Shown piece by piece: positions 41,184 through 52,000 of a stretch of DNA of 64,000 nucleotides (position 1 is the stretch's first letter; the number at the start of each line of letters is the position of its first letter). Source of the DNA: Chitinophaga pinensis. Lineage in GTDB: Bacteria; Bacteroidota; Bacteroidia; Chitinophagales; Chitinophagaceae. Both the position numbers and the translations under genes were made by a program. The notes below the pieces were generated by a model. The model worked only from the letters and a program-made list of their open reading frames with translations. It did no database searches and was not told where the DNA came from. Location: assembly GCA_945862385.1 (NCBI GenBank), contig CAMAXV010000008.1, forward strand, positions 1 through 64,000, in the 5' to 3' direction.

Positions 41184-42791
41184 ATGATTCGAAGGCTCCT
41201 GATTATCATTGTTATCGTGTTGCCGGGCATGTCTGCCTGCAAGAAAAAGGAAGTATCCACTGCCACTCCGCCTCCTGTAACGCCTCCTGCAGTTTCCTAC
41301 TCCTATTCAAGCGACCGCTCACAGAACCTGAACGTAGTCTATTTCATCCCCAATGATGTTTCCATCCCTGCCGATCACCACAGGCGGTTGAGTGAGATAC
41401 TGCTGAATGCGCGGGAGTTTTTTGGAAAGGAAATGCAGCGGAATGGGTATGGATTGAAAACATTCGGACTGCTGACAGATGATGCCAAGAAACGCATCAA
41501 GCTGATTGAAATCAAAGGAAAACAGGGAAAAGCAGCCTATCCCTACAATGGGGGATCGGGCGCAGTGCAGGCTGAAATCGCTGAATTCAAATCCGCCAAT
41601 CCCACCGCATTCACCAGCGACCATTACCTGGTAATCATCCCTGCCTATACTTATGATGCCAGTGGTGAACCGGGTGGACCACCCTTCTATGGGGTGGGTA
41701 AGACCTGCTTTGCACTGGATTATGCGGATCAGGATATCAAACACCTGGGTGCCGGTGGAACCCTGGGGAACAGGGCCACCAAATGGATCGGAGGGATGAT
41801 TCATGAGCTGGGGCACGGACTTAACCTCCCGCACAACCGACAAAAAGCAGTCTCTGAAAATAACCTGGGCATGTCACTCATGTGGGCGGGAAACAGCACC
41901 TGGGGCGTATCGCCCACCTTTTTGACGGCTGCAGATTGCGCTGTGTTGAATACCAATCAGGTTTTTAACACGGAAAATAAAACCTATTACGGGCAGGTAT
42001 CATCTTCCATCCTGCGGATTTATGTGGTTTATGAAGCTGGGAGAAAAGCCATAGTAGCCAGAGGGAAGTACAAAAGTAGCGCACCGGTAACCGACCTGAT
42101 CTTCTTCCATGATCCCAATGTGAACAATGAAGGGGTTGGGGTTAACCGGGATTACAATTCCATTGCATGGACAGCTAAGCCAATTGCAGCGGATAGTTTT
42201 TATGTTGAAATGCCGGTAGCTGATTTGGTTGAAAAGGCGGATAATATCCCGTATGAGTTCAAAGTCAAACTGGTACATGATAATGGATCAGTTAATGAAA
42301 ATTATTATGCTTACACTTTTCTGGGAGGGCTGCCTGTACTGGATTTCAGCACAAAAGCTGAATTGACTAAGCAAGGCTGGTCTGTAATGGGTTTCAGCTC
42401 AGAAGAAACAAGCGGAGAAGGTGCAAGTAATGGTCGTGCGCTGCAGGTGATTGATGGCAATGCAACTACTTATTGGCATTCTCGGTGGACCAGCAACGCA
42501 GCGGCCTATCCCCACGAACTGATCATTGATATGGGTGCAGTGGCAACTGCAAAGGGGTTGTCAATCACCCAGCGCGGAGGTTTGAGCCGGGCTGTGAAGG
42601 ATGCAGAATTGTTCATCAGCACAGATGGAATGACCTATGTGTCAGCCGGTATTTTTCAGTTCCGCAATGCCAATGGTGTGCAATATTATGATTTCAATTC
42701 ACCCAAATCGTTTCGTTATTTCAAACTGGTGGTGCGGTCTGCATGGGACGGATTGCAGTTTGCCTCCCTGGCGGAAGTTGGGTTCTATTGA
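41184..42791 (+). CDS. Secreted lipoprotein with metalloprotease motif and discoidin (F5/8 type C) domain
   Basis: The 535-residue product starts MIRRLLIIIVIVLPGMSACKKK at 41184 (in two parts; lipobox MSAC). A Pro/Thr linker and a catalytic-looking domain follow, with the zinc motif IHELGHGLNLPHN (HExxHxxxxxH, about residue 210) and a possible Met-turn GMSLMWAGN. The C-terminal 140 residues form an F5/8 type C carbohydrate-binding-like domain (LQVIDGNATTYWHSRWTSNA; YFKLVVRSAWDGLQFASLAEVGFY, each in parts). It is probably a surface metallopeptidase targeting glycoproteins; the activity is inferred. Confidence 0.82.
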   Translation: MIRRLLIIIVIVLPGMSACKKKEVSTATPPPVTPPAVSYSYSSDRSQNLNVVYFIPNDVSIPADHHRRLSEILLNAREFFGKEMQRNGYGLKTFGLLTDDAKKRIKLIEIKGKQGKAAYPYNGGSGAVQAEIAEFKSANPTAFTSDHYLVIIPAYTYDASGEPGGPPFYGVGKTCFALDYADQDIKHLGAGGTLGNRATKWIGGMIHELGHGLNLPHNRQKAVSENNLGMSLMWAGNSTWGVSPTFLTAADCAVLNTNQVFNTENKTYYGQVSSSILRIYVVYEAGRKAIVARGKYKSSAPVTDLIFFHDPNVNNEGVGVNRDYNSIAWTAKPIAADSFYVEMPVADLVEKADNIPYEFKVKLVHDNGSVNENYYAYTFLGGLPVLDFSTKAELTKQGWSVMGFSSEETSGEGASNGRALQVIDGNATTYWHSRWTSNAAAYPHELIIDMGAVATAKGLSITQRGGLSRAVKDAELFISTDGMTYVSAGIFQFRNANGVQYYDFNSPKSFRYFKLVVRSAWDGLQFASLAEVGFY

Positions 42792-42896
42792 ACGGTGTTT
42801 TCCGGCTAAATTCCTTACATAGCACAGTTATTTTTTAAATTCACCTCAAACTGGAACTTCTTTTTTGCGGAATGGATATTATTTCAACAATTACGC

Positions 42897-42925
42897 TTGA
42901 CAAATTGCCGGACTTGTCATAATAA
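42897..42925 (+). promoter_or_regulatory. Sigma70-like promoter candidate before the desaturase gene
   Basis: TTGACA (42897-42902), 17 bp, TAATAA (42920-42925). This matches the proteobacterial sigma70 pattern rather than the Bacteroidota TAnnTTTG pattern. It may be chance, but it lies 33 bp before the ATG. Confidence 0.35.
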
Positions 42926-42958
42926 AGGATACATTCACCGGATATAATACCCTGAATC

Positions 42959-43930
42959 ATGAAGACAAGCAGGATTGAAGTGATGCAGCATCTGGGACAG
43001 CATATTGATGGTGAAATTGAAACATTTCTCAAAGACATCGATACCAACTGGCAACCTGCTGATTTTCTTCCCGAAAGCAGTCATCCTGACTTTGCCCGTG
43101 AAATTAAGGATATACAGGAGCAGTGCCGCGAGCTGCCTTATGACTACATGGCTGTGTTGGTGGGTGATATCATCACAGAAGAGGCGCTGCCTACTTATGA
43201 GAGCTGGCTGATTGATATCGAAGGTATCAGTAAGTCTGAGCCACAGGGGTGGAGTAAGTGGATCAGAAAATGGACCGCTGAAGAAAACAGACATGGCGAC
43301 TTGCTGAACAAATACATTTATCTTTCCGGACGGGTGAATATGAAACAGATGGAGATCACCACCCAACACCTGATTTCCGATGGTATGGAAATAGGCACCG
43401 CCAGGGATCCATACCGCAATTTTGTCTATACATCTTTTCAGGAACTCGCCACCAACATCTCCCACAGACGAACTGCTACAATAGCAAAAAATCATGATAA
43501 TTTCCAATTGTCGAAAATCTGCGGTGTGATAGCCGCTGATGAGATGCGCCATGCCCGGGCCTATAAGAGTTTTGTCACCAAAATTTTTGAGCTCGATCCC
43601 AGTGAGATGATGCTCGCATTTGAAGACATGATGCGGAAAAAGATTGTCATGCCCGCCCATTTCATGCGCCAGCAGGGAGAGAAAATAGGACAAACCTGGA
43701 CCCATTTCAGTGATGCGGCCCAGCGGCTTGGGGTCTATACCAGCATGGATTATACCCAGATTCTGGATTCACTCATCAAAGAGTGGAAAATCGGCGATAT
43801 CTGTAATTTGACAACTGCAGCAGAGAAGGGCAGGGATTACCTGATGGCCCTGCCGGAGCGGTTTATGAAGGTGGCCGAAAGAACGAGCATCAAATCCCCC
43901 ATTGATTACAAGTTCAACTGGATTTATTAA
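42959..43930 (+). CDS. Acyl-ACP desaturase (ferritin-like di-iron)
   Basis: The 323-residue soluble desaturase inserts a double bond in acyl-ACP and belongs to the fatty acid desaturase type 2 (FA_desaturase_2) family. The di-iron ligand pattern is EENRHG (about residue 109) and DEMRHA (about 195), with another E upstream in DIITEEALPTYE. The length fits the family. It is the sole gene of its transcript. Such enzymes make unsaturated fatty acids aerobically. Confidence 0.9.
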   Translation: MKTSRIEVMQHLGQHIDGEIETFLKDIDTNWQPADFLPESSHPDFAREIKDIQEQCRELPYDYMAVLVGDIITEEALPTYESWLIDIEGISKSEPQGWSKWIRKWTAEENRHGDLLNKYIYLSGRVNMKQMEITTQHLISDGMEIGTARDPYRNFVYTSFQELATNISHRRTATIAKNHDNFQLSKICGVIAADEMRHARAYKSFVTKIFELDPSEMMLAFEDMMRKKIVMPAHFMRQQGEKIGQTWTHFSDAAQRLGVYTSMDYTQILDSLIKEWKIGDICNLTTAAEKGRDYLMALPERFMKVAERTSIKSPIDYKFNWIY

Positions 43931-44104
43931 TTACTGTTTTTTATTGAGTCATTTAAGTCCATGCAGGCGGTAGGCCTGCAATAATCTCTATTTATAAACG
44001 TTTTAGTACATAAACACCCCCATTTTGTTGGAATTGCCTTGCGGTAACCCATCAAGTGGGGGTATTTTTTGGTCCAGCCAATACACTTTTCAACCCCGTA
44101 AAGT

Positions 44105-46793
44105 ATGTCCAAATTGAAGTTTTTATGCATGATTTTCCTGCTCATCGCTTACATGACAGGTTCAGCGCAAATCAATAGAATCGGGTCAAACGAATTATGT
44201 CTGGACGATACCCGGAACATTGAATACCGATTATACTATTACTTCTGGCGGAGTTGGCACTTCAAGCAATACAGTAACTTTGAAATGGTTAACAACAGGA
44301 AGTAAAACGGTAACCATCAACTATACAAATTCAAATGGTTGTACTGCAGCAACTGCTACTTCGTCAACTGCAACAGCGGTGAGCGTTATACCCTCTACAG
44401 CCAATGCTGGCGCTGACCAAATTGGATCTTCTACCTGTGGATTAACCAGCGTGACCCTTGCTGGTAATATCCCAACATCTGGAACAGGGGCATGGAGCAT
44501 CATTAGTGGTGCGGGAGGAACAATCACAACTTCATCAAGTGCAACATCCAGTTTTAGCGGAGTAGCAGGAACAACGTATACTTTAAGGTGGACAATATCT
44601 AGTAGTCCATGTGCTGCTTCAACAGATGATGTGCTGATTGCCTTCAATCGAAATCCTACTGTTGCCAACGCAGGACCTGACCAAAATGCATCATCATCTG
44701 GAACTGTCATATCAGCAACCCTTGCAGGCAATACACCTACAGTCGGAACTGGACTTTGGACGATTGTGAGTGGTACGGGAGGTTCAATAACAACGCCTTC
44801 AAGCCCAACATCTACGTTCAGCGGAACAGCGGGTGGAACATATATTTTAAGATGGACTATATCGAACAGTCCATGTAATGCATCATCAGATGAGATGACG
44901 ATAACTTCAACTTATGTCTGGACAGGTTCAGGTGGCGATGATATATGGGGTAATGGTAACAACTGGTCAACGGGTACTGCTCCTGCAGCAGGGGCGGAGA
45001 TTGTGATCAGTTCGGGTAATCCAAAATTGAATGTAGATTATATTATTAGTGGTTCCTTCACCCTGAGTGGCACGGCAACACTTACCGTAAATTCAGGTAA
45101 TACGTTGAGTATACCTTCTGGTGGTGCTGCTGATTTTGGTGGTAAACTGGTGACTTTTAAGTCCGATGCTACAGGTACTGGTCAGCTTGGTATTGTTGCT
45201 GGTACGCTAACAGGTGCTACGAATGTGGTGGTAGAAAGACATATTCCTGCGGGGAAAAGGGCATTCCGGTTTTTCAGTTCATCGGTGACTACCACAGGTA
45301 GCATCCGCGACAACTGGATGGAGGGTGCCACACCCGCTGTGGGCAACTTATACCCATACCGGACACAGTCGGTCTACAACCCGAATCTGGGATATGGAAC
45401 CTTGATTACAGGCACCGGAGGAGCAACCAATGGTTTTGATGCTTCTGAGACGAATAATGCTTCATTGTTTACTTTCAACAACAGCACCAATGCCTGGGCA
45501 GATGTAACGAGTACAGCAGGAACAATCAGTGCGGGTACCGCATATCGTATGCTGGTTCGTGGCGACAGGAGTTATAATATCATGGCAAACACACCGCCTA
45601 CACCAACGCAGACGGTTTTGCGCACGCGCGGAACCATTGGCACGGGTACAATGACGAGCGGTGTGCAGTTGCCGGCATTGAATCAGTCGGCCGGCGGCTG
45701 GAGCCTGGTGGGTAACCCTTACCAGAGTGTGGTGGATATGTCGGCTGCAAGCGTGGTGAAAACTAACCTCACGGACTATTACTATGTGTGGGATCCACGC
45801 ATGGGAACAAGAGGAGCATACGTAGCCTACAATTACGTAACGAGTATAAGTGCCAATGTGAGCAGCGCGGTCAATCGTTTTGTGCAACCAGGTCAGGCCT
45901 TCTTTGTGCAAAGCAGTGCTGCTGGTAGTGCGATACAGTTCACAGAGGCAGCTAAGGGTGCAGCAACTAACCAGTCGGCCACTTTCGGGAAGAATGAGGT
46001 TAAGGATGGCTACAAAATCGAAGTAACCCAGCAAAGGAATGAAGTGACACAGACGGGCGGTTTTGCATCGCTGAGCATGCTGCTGTACGAGACGGACAGT
46101 CTGACTACGGGTGGAACACCAGCTGATGCCACCAGGGTCTTGTTTGCAGCAACATACAGCAACAATGTGGATCTGAAGGATGGTAGGAAGTTCACCAACC
46201 TCGATGAGACGATGGCTGTGAAGCAGAACAATACATTGTTGAGTATGGAGCTGCGTGCTTTGCCGGATACGGGAACGGTGTTACCACTCAGTATCACACA
46301 GTACCGTGCAACGAAGTACACCCTCAGGGTTTATTGGGATAAGATGCTGACCGACAGCACGCGCCGGGCGTATCTGAAGGATAAGTTTACGGCGAAGGAG
46401 TACATGATCGACAGAGGCGGCAATTACACAGATCTGGCATACACCATAACATCAGACTCCAAAAGCAGTGCTACGGACCGTTTTGAGGTGGTGTTTAAGA
46501 ACAGCGCAAACGTAGTAACATCCGTAACGAATTACAGCAACGGAGATTACGTGCGGACCTATCCCAATCCTGTGCTCAATCTGCTGAAAGTGGAATACAA
46601 ACTCCGCATGCAGCGGGAGCTGACGCTGAAGGTATATGACATGAGCGGCAGGGTAGTGCTGGAGCAGAAGAAGGTGAAGAGCGGCGACCAGGTGAACATG
46701 AGCCAACTGCTGCGTGGCATCTACCACTATCAACTCATCGACAAAACCGGAAAACTGCTCATGGCAGATAAACTGATGAAGGCATCAAATTGA
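44105..46793 (+). pseudogene. T9SS cargo protein with a frameshift after the signal peptide
   Basis: A frame from 44105 codes a good signal peptide (MSKLKFLCMIFLLIAYMTGSAQ) and then leaves the protein's frame. The main frame, one base different, begins about 44181 with SGQTNYVWTIPGTLNTDYT and runs to 46793. It holds two PKD/Ig-like repeats of about 85 residues (44400-44625 and 44660-44890), a beta-rich middle part and a C-terminal T9SS type A sorting domain (YPNPVLNLLKVEYKLRM; LLRGIYHYQLIDKTGK). The +1 shift lies between 44168 and 44185. Either a broken gene or a sequencing error. Confidence 0.75.
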
Positions 46794-46807
46794 TGTACTT
46801 TTGCGGA

Positions 46808-48130
46808 ATGCAGTCAAACACATTTTCGATTCCTGATACGCTCGTTAATTTACAGATAAAAGCATTGAATGAAATGCAGCTGGCTTCCATCGAAGCCAAC
46901 AACAATTCAGATGAAGTAATATTACTCGCCGATACAGGTTCTGGTAAGACCCTGGCTTTTTTAATCCCCATAGCAAATTTACTAGACAGGAGCAATCCCG
47001 TAACACAGGCATTGGTAGTTGTTTCCTCCCGTGAACTGGCATTACAGATTGAACAGGTGTTTAAGAAAATGGGAACGGGTTTTAAAGTTACCTGTTGTTA
47101 TGGGGGGCATTTAAGAGAGACAGAAGAGAATAACCTGAAACAGGCTCCGGCGCTCATTATTGGAACGCCTGGCAGGCTGGCCGATCATATCAGAAGAGGA
47201 AATATACATACAGGTACTATATCAACCCTGGTGCTGGATGAATTTGATAAGTCGCTGGAACAGGGCTTTGAAGCTGAGATGTCATTTATCCTTTCCTCCC
47301 TCCCGGCACTGAAAAAGAGAATTCTCACCTCTGCAACAGAAGCCGTGGAAGTTCCGGATTTTGTTGGACTTAAGAATCCTGAAAAACTCAATTTTTTAAC
47401 AGGCGAGCAATCGCCTGCATTGGCAGTTCAGTTTGTGAGGTGTCCTGATGCCGATAAGCCAACTGCCTTGTTCAATCTGATTTGCGCATTGGGTAACCGA
47501 TCAACTATTGTTTTCTGCAACCAGCGTGAGATGGTTGAACAGGCAAGTTATTTCCTGAAAGATAAAGGCATTGTGAATGTGTTTTATCACGGTGCCATGG
47601 AACAGCAGGAACGAGATGTGGCCTTGTGTAAGTTCCGCAATGGTACTTCAAGTTTACTGATCACCACAGACCTGGCTGCGCGTGGACTCGACATTCCACA
47701 CATCCGTTATATCATCCATTATCAGCTGCCTACTTCACAGGAATCATTTATTCACCGCAACGGAAGGACAGCGCGGATGGATGCCAGCGGAACAGCTATA
47801 TTGTTGCTTGCTCCACATGAAACAATTCCGCCATACATAGAACCAGAACCTCTTGAAAAGGTTTTACCTGAGCAAGCTGAGTTACCTGCAAAGCCCGACT
47901 GGACTACCTTCTATGTAAGTGCAGGTAAAAAGGACAAGGTTAATAAAATTGATATTGTTGGTTTTCTTTCCAATAAGGGTCGTCTGAAAAAAGAGGATAT
48001 AGGACTGATTGAAGTCAAGGATTTCTTCTCATTTGTGGCTGTCAGAAAATCCAAAGCAGGTGCCACTTTACAGTTGATCAAAGAGGAGCGGATAAAGAAC
48101 AAAAAGGTGAAGATTGAAATAGCGAAATGA
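46808..48130 (+). CDS. DEAD-box RNA helicase
   Basis: The 440-residue ATP-dependent helicase remodels RNA or ribonucleoproteins. Motifs are in order: Q motif region (MQSNTFSIPD start), Walker A LLADTGSGKTLAF, GG motif, PGR (IGTPGRLADH), DEFD in place of DEAD (VLDEFDKSLEQ), SAT as TSATEA, and motifs V/VI (TTDLAARGLDIP; HRNGRTARM). The C-terminal third has a conserved RNA-binding-like tail. The ATG at 46808 is preferred; TACTTTTG (46796-46803) lies 4 bp upstream. It lies 14 bp after the T9SS gene. Confidence 0.92.
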   Translation: MQSNTFSIPDTLVNLQIKALNEMQLASIEANNNSDEVILLADTGSGKTLAFLIPIANLLDRSNPVTQALVVVSSRELALQIEQVFKKMGTGFKVTCCYGGHLRETEENNLKQAPALIIGTPGRLADHIRRGNIHTGTISTLVLDEFDKSLEQGFEAEMSFILSSLPALKKRILTSATEAVEVPDFVGLKNPEKLNFLTGEQSPALAVQFVRCPDADKPTALFNLICALGNRSTIVFCNQREMVEQASYFLKDKGIVNVFYHGAMEQQERDVALCKFRNGTSSLLITTDLAARGLDIPHIRYIIHYQLPTSQESFIHRNGRTARMDASGTAILLLAPHETIPPYIEPEPLEKVLPEQAELPAKPDWTTFYVSAGKKDKVNKIDIVGFLSNKGRLKKEDIGLIEVKDFFSFVAVRKSKAGATLQLIKEERIKNKKVKIEIAK

Positions 48131-48195
48131 TTTTTCCCTAACTACGGTTAGTTAAAAAAAATTAAGTAATTAAATTAAATTCATAAATATATTTT

Positions 48196-48345
48196 ATGAA
48201 ATATTTTTTTAGTTTATGTCTTTGCTTGGTTTATTTAAATGGACAAGCACAGCATCCTGGAGGTAGTTTGTCCTTTATAGCCTATCTAAGTCAATTTAAG
48301 CCGTGCGGTGATTATCTCCATTATTCTCCGCATATTATGCGGTAA
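48196..48345 (+). CDS. Possible 49-residue secreted peptide or 5' remnant
   Basis: ATG 48196 to TAA 48345 codes MKYFFSLCLCLVYLNGQAQ followed by 30 further residues. The start looks like a signal peptide. The rest shows no known motif, and its last codons lie over a perfect palindrome (CCGCATATTATGCGG, 48328-48342). It may be the start of a gene whose body was lost when the adjacent Fic gene was truncated. Low confidence. Confidence 0.35.
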   Translation: MKYFFSLCLCLVYLNGQAQHPGGSLSFIAYLSQFKPCGDYLHYSPHIMR

Positions 48346-48360
48346 TATGAGGAATTTCGT

Positions 48361-48936
48361 ATGAATCAATTGCTGAATTGGCTCAACCAGCCATCTTCAC
48401 TTGATCCGGTATTAAAATCTGCAATTGCACACTTATGGTTTGTAGCCATTCATCCTTTTGATGATGGTAATGTAAGAATAGGAAGCGCCATAATGGACAG
48501 GCAACTCGCGGTAGCAGATGGAAATGAGAAAAGATTTTATAGTATGAGCAGCCAGATTCTCAAAGAGAGAAAAGAATATTATTTGCAATTGGAAGCAGCA
48601 CAAAAAGGAATGCTTGATATCACTGCATATTTAAAATGGTTTTTATCTTGTCTTGACAGGGCTATACTAAACACCGATAATGTGTTGAGTAATATTTTAG
48701 CCAAGTCGCATTTCTGGAAACAACACGCTGAGGTTTCACTTAATGCAAGACAAATAAAAATGATCAATCAATTGTTGGATGGATTTGAAGGAAACCTAAC
48801 CACTAAAAAATGGGCTAAGATCTGCAAATGCTCTGAAGATACAGCATTGCGTGATATTACAAGGTTAATGGAATTGGATATGCTGAGAAAAACAAATTTA
48901 GGTGGGAGGAGCACGAGTTATGAATTGGTGGTATAG
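48361..48936 (+). pseudogene. Fic family protein, N-terminally truncated with altered active-site motif
   Basis: The 191 residues match the C-terminal part of Fic (AMP-transferase) proteins with an N-terminal DUF4172 domain. Residues 30-45 read HPFDDGNVRIGSAI, whereas the canonical motif is HPFxxGNGRxxR. The catalytic His is kept, but the second Gly and the final Arg are changed (GNVR; IG for xR). The N-terminal DUF4172 and first Fic helices, about 170 residues, are absent. A C-terminal winged-helix-like region (TKKWAKICKCSEDTALRDI) is intact. It is probably inactive as an AMPylator. Confidence 0.82.
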
Positions 48937-48983
48937 CATAAAATCAGTAATCCTAAAATTGCCAGCAGAACTATCCCAATAAT

Positions 48984-49019
48984 AAAAAAGCCGCTTCCCA
49001 TCAGGATAGCGGCTTTTTT
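48984..49019. terminator. Bidirectional terminator between the Fic remnant and the S8 protease gene
   Basis: AAAAAAGCCGCT pairs with AGCGGCTTTTTT across a 12-nt loop, with A and T tracts on each side. It serves both convergent genes. Confidence 0.85.
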
Positions 49020-49037
49020 AATTGAATTGTGTTCTAA

Positions 49038-52000
49038 TTACAGAACCACCATCCGCCTCATGTATTGATTCAGTCCGTGTGTAACCTTGATCATGTAAAC
49101 ACCGGGCTGTGGTTTGTTCAACCGGATATTTTCCTTAAATGTTCCGCTGAACCTGGATTTGTTTTGTCTGTACACTTCCTGTCCGGATGCGTTGAGTACT
49201 GATATGCCCAGATCCTCCCGGCCACTGACACTGAAGTTGAGCTGGAAACTGCCGTTATTCGGATTGGGTGCAAGGGTGAATCCAATGCTTTCAGGTGCCA
49301 GGTTGATGATGGTAGTCACTGTTACATTCTGCTCGGCAGATAAACTTTCGCACTTGAATTCATCAGTCACCTTTGTTCTGTATTTGCCAGACTCCGTGAC
49401 CTTGATTTTTTGTCCGCGTTCCCCACCAATATCGAGTCCGTTCAACTGCCATTGATTACCAGTAGCCATGGAGCTGATGAGGGTGTCTCCATTTCTGGTT
49501 ATTGTGGGTATGGTATTGCTGATGGCTGTGACAGCAACCTTGGGAGCCGGACAGGTTTCAGCTAATAAAGACACTTTCATGTCGTAAAAGAAATAATAAA
49601 ACTGACTGGGATCAGATGTGGCAGATGGTACAACACTGTTGCCCGTTATTGCAAAGGCATTGTTGATGTTATTGATTTTTTGTGGATAGGGTGAGGTGGT
49701 CAGTGCATTGTTCCGGTACACTGTGGCTCCATCTGTACATTGCATGATGAGGATATGGTTACCTGGCTCGAAAACCCCGAAATTGAGGTTGAATACCATG
49801 CCTTTATCATTCGGGTCATTTTCAGTCAAGGAACCGCCTTGTGCAACTGGCCTGGAATTGGAAACGAGGAAGGTGCGTTCATCGCGCACAAAATAACTGT
49901 AACTGCCATCACCTGGTTCGCTGGCTATGTCTGCATAGATGATTCTGATCTTGCCGGGATTGCCAACATACATTTTTACAGATTCCATAATCATGGGTGC
50001 TGTATTGGAAAACCGCACAAAATTGCCATTGAACTGGTTGTAGCCTCCAGAAGGGAAAACGAGCTTGTCTTTGGGGCCAACACTGCCAGACAGACTATTG
50101 CGTGCCGCATAATATTTTTTATCGGCTGTAATGGTGTTTGTACTGGCTACGATATTATTTGCCGTAGTTGCAAAAGGCATGGATGAAGTGTCTGATACAA
50201 ACCAGCTGATGTAATTGCCTTCAGTTACAGCGCCTTTTAGCTGGGCTGATGCATTGTTGCAGACGAGGGCCTGGAGCGATGTCAGTGCTTGTCCTGCTCC
50301 GCTGGAACTTACTTCTGTTACCACGGCATTGTTTTCTGCGTTCTGGTCTGTGGTGAGTCCGGATTTCACATCAAAACTATATCTGCTGTTCTCTTTCATC
50401 ACAAACGGCGTCTGGAACGTGTATTCAGTTGTTGTGCCGGGTGTAAGCGGACCATTGAAAACACCAGTAATTGTTTGCAGGGTGTTGCCGTTTTCCCTGA
50501 TGTCTACTGATAGTGGGATATTCCGCAATTCCTTTGTGCCGAAGTTTTTCATTTCAATGGTTACATATTGCGTTCCGTCTGCACATTCTCCACCATATGG
50601 GTAAACCAGTTCATTGATGCCGAGATCCCTTGAGGGCCTGGCTATTGTAAGGGTATAGTCCTGTGTTTCTCCCTTGTTATATATGCCGGAAGGCTGAATT
50701 GCAGCTGGGTCAGTGGTTTCAGAAAGAACCAGCCTCATCAGCATTTTGTCGCCTGCTGTAAATCCATTGGGGAGGCTAATGGGGGCCTTGAATATGCTGT
50801 CGTTGAGCAAAACACCACTTGTTGCAAAGAGTTCTCCCGCATCTGTAAAGTCGCCATCACTGTTGGTGTCGATGAAAACTTTCGCATACCGGGCATTGTT
50901 GGAACTATCACAGCTCTTTACCCTGAGAAAAAGGGTATCAGTACTGCCAGATTCAATGACTCCTGTTTGCATGCGGTTGTCTGTGTAGCTTGCACAGGTA
51001 TCTTTGAATTTTATTTTGATGCCTCCAAAAGATAGGGTGTCTACATAAGATCCGGAACCAGCTGCTGGTGCAGATGCTGCATAGGCATTGCCGCCAATCC
51101 CTGATACAATCAAAGAAAAATTCTGGGTACTGTCGCCATAAGTGAATTTCCCCTTATGTCTGACCGTAATGGTATAGGTCTCTCCAAGAAGCACAGAATC
51201 CACTTCAATTTTTTCAACATTGTCAACATCATTATCTCCTCTTGTAGCGGCTGCCCGCGGAGCCAGTCCGTTTAATTTCCAGGGTAAAAATGTTTTGCTT
51301 CCCTGAGTGATTCTGATGTCCAGGTCATTGACAAGTCTTTTTGTTCCATCATCCAGTGAATTGGTGGCAACAGCCTGACCTGCAGGGTCCGTCCAGCAAA
51401 TCGTTGCAGTAAGCGGACCTTTTCCGGATGCTACTACTTTGATGGTGTAGCTCGAGTCATTCCGAAGGTTTTGTTCTTTTACGAGGTTATTGGAAGTATT
51501 GTCAAGTATGCTGGCTGCCCTGGCGATGTTGGCGAGACCCCATCCATGCAGGTAATCTGGTCCGGGTACTGCTGTGGCTTTATCTGTGGTATGGATGATA
51601 AGACCTTTGATGGTGGATGACCAGGCAAACCTGTTGTTGTTTTTCTTCATAAATAACTCCTCCAGCAACACTGCAGATCCTGCTACGGTAGGTGAAGACA
51701 TAGAGGTTCCTGAAAGGGTTGTGTAACTCGAATTGCTTCCGATGGTGGTTGAGGTGATCGCAGAACCGGGAGCCACCACATCAGGCTTAATCCTGCCATC
51801 GTCTGTTGGTCCAACCGAGCTGCTCGCCGCCAGCAACACATCTAAAGCATTGGTATATCCACCCGGAATAAGTGCAGTATTTCCTACAGTCAGGATGTTT
51901 TTAGAGGTGGAATAAGTAGGAAGCAGGTCATATTCAGTCTGGTCACTGATATCTGCTCCACGGGCTCCCGCGTTGATCCACTGATTGCTTTCATTTTGTC

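Noticed and set aside
44321-46733. Long minus-strand frames within the T9SS cargo gene
   Set aside because: They lie opposite a gene of repetitive, low-complexity composition and code no recognisable domain.
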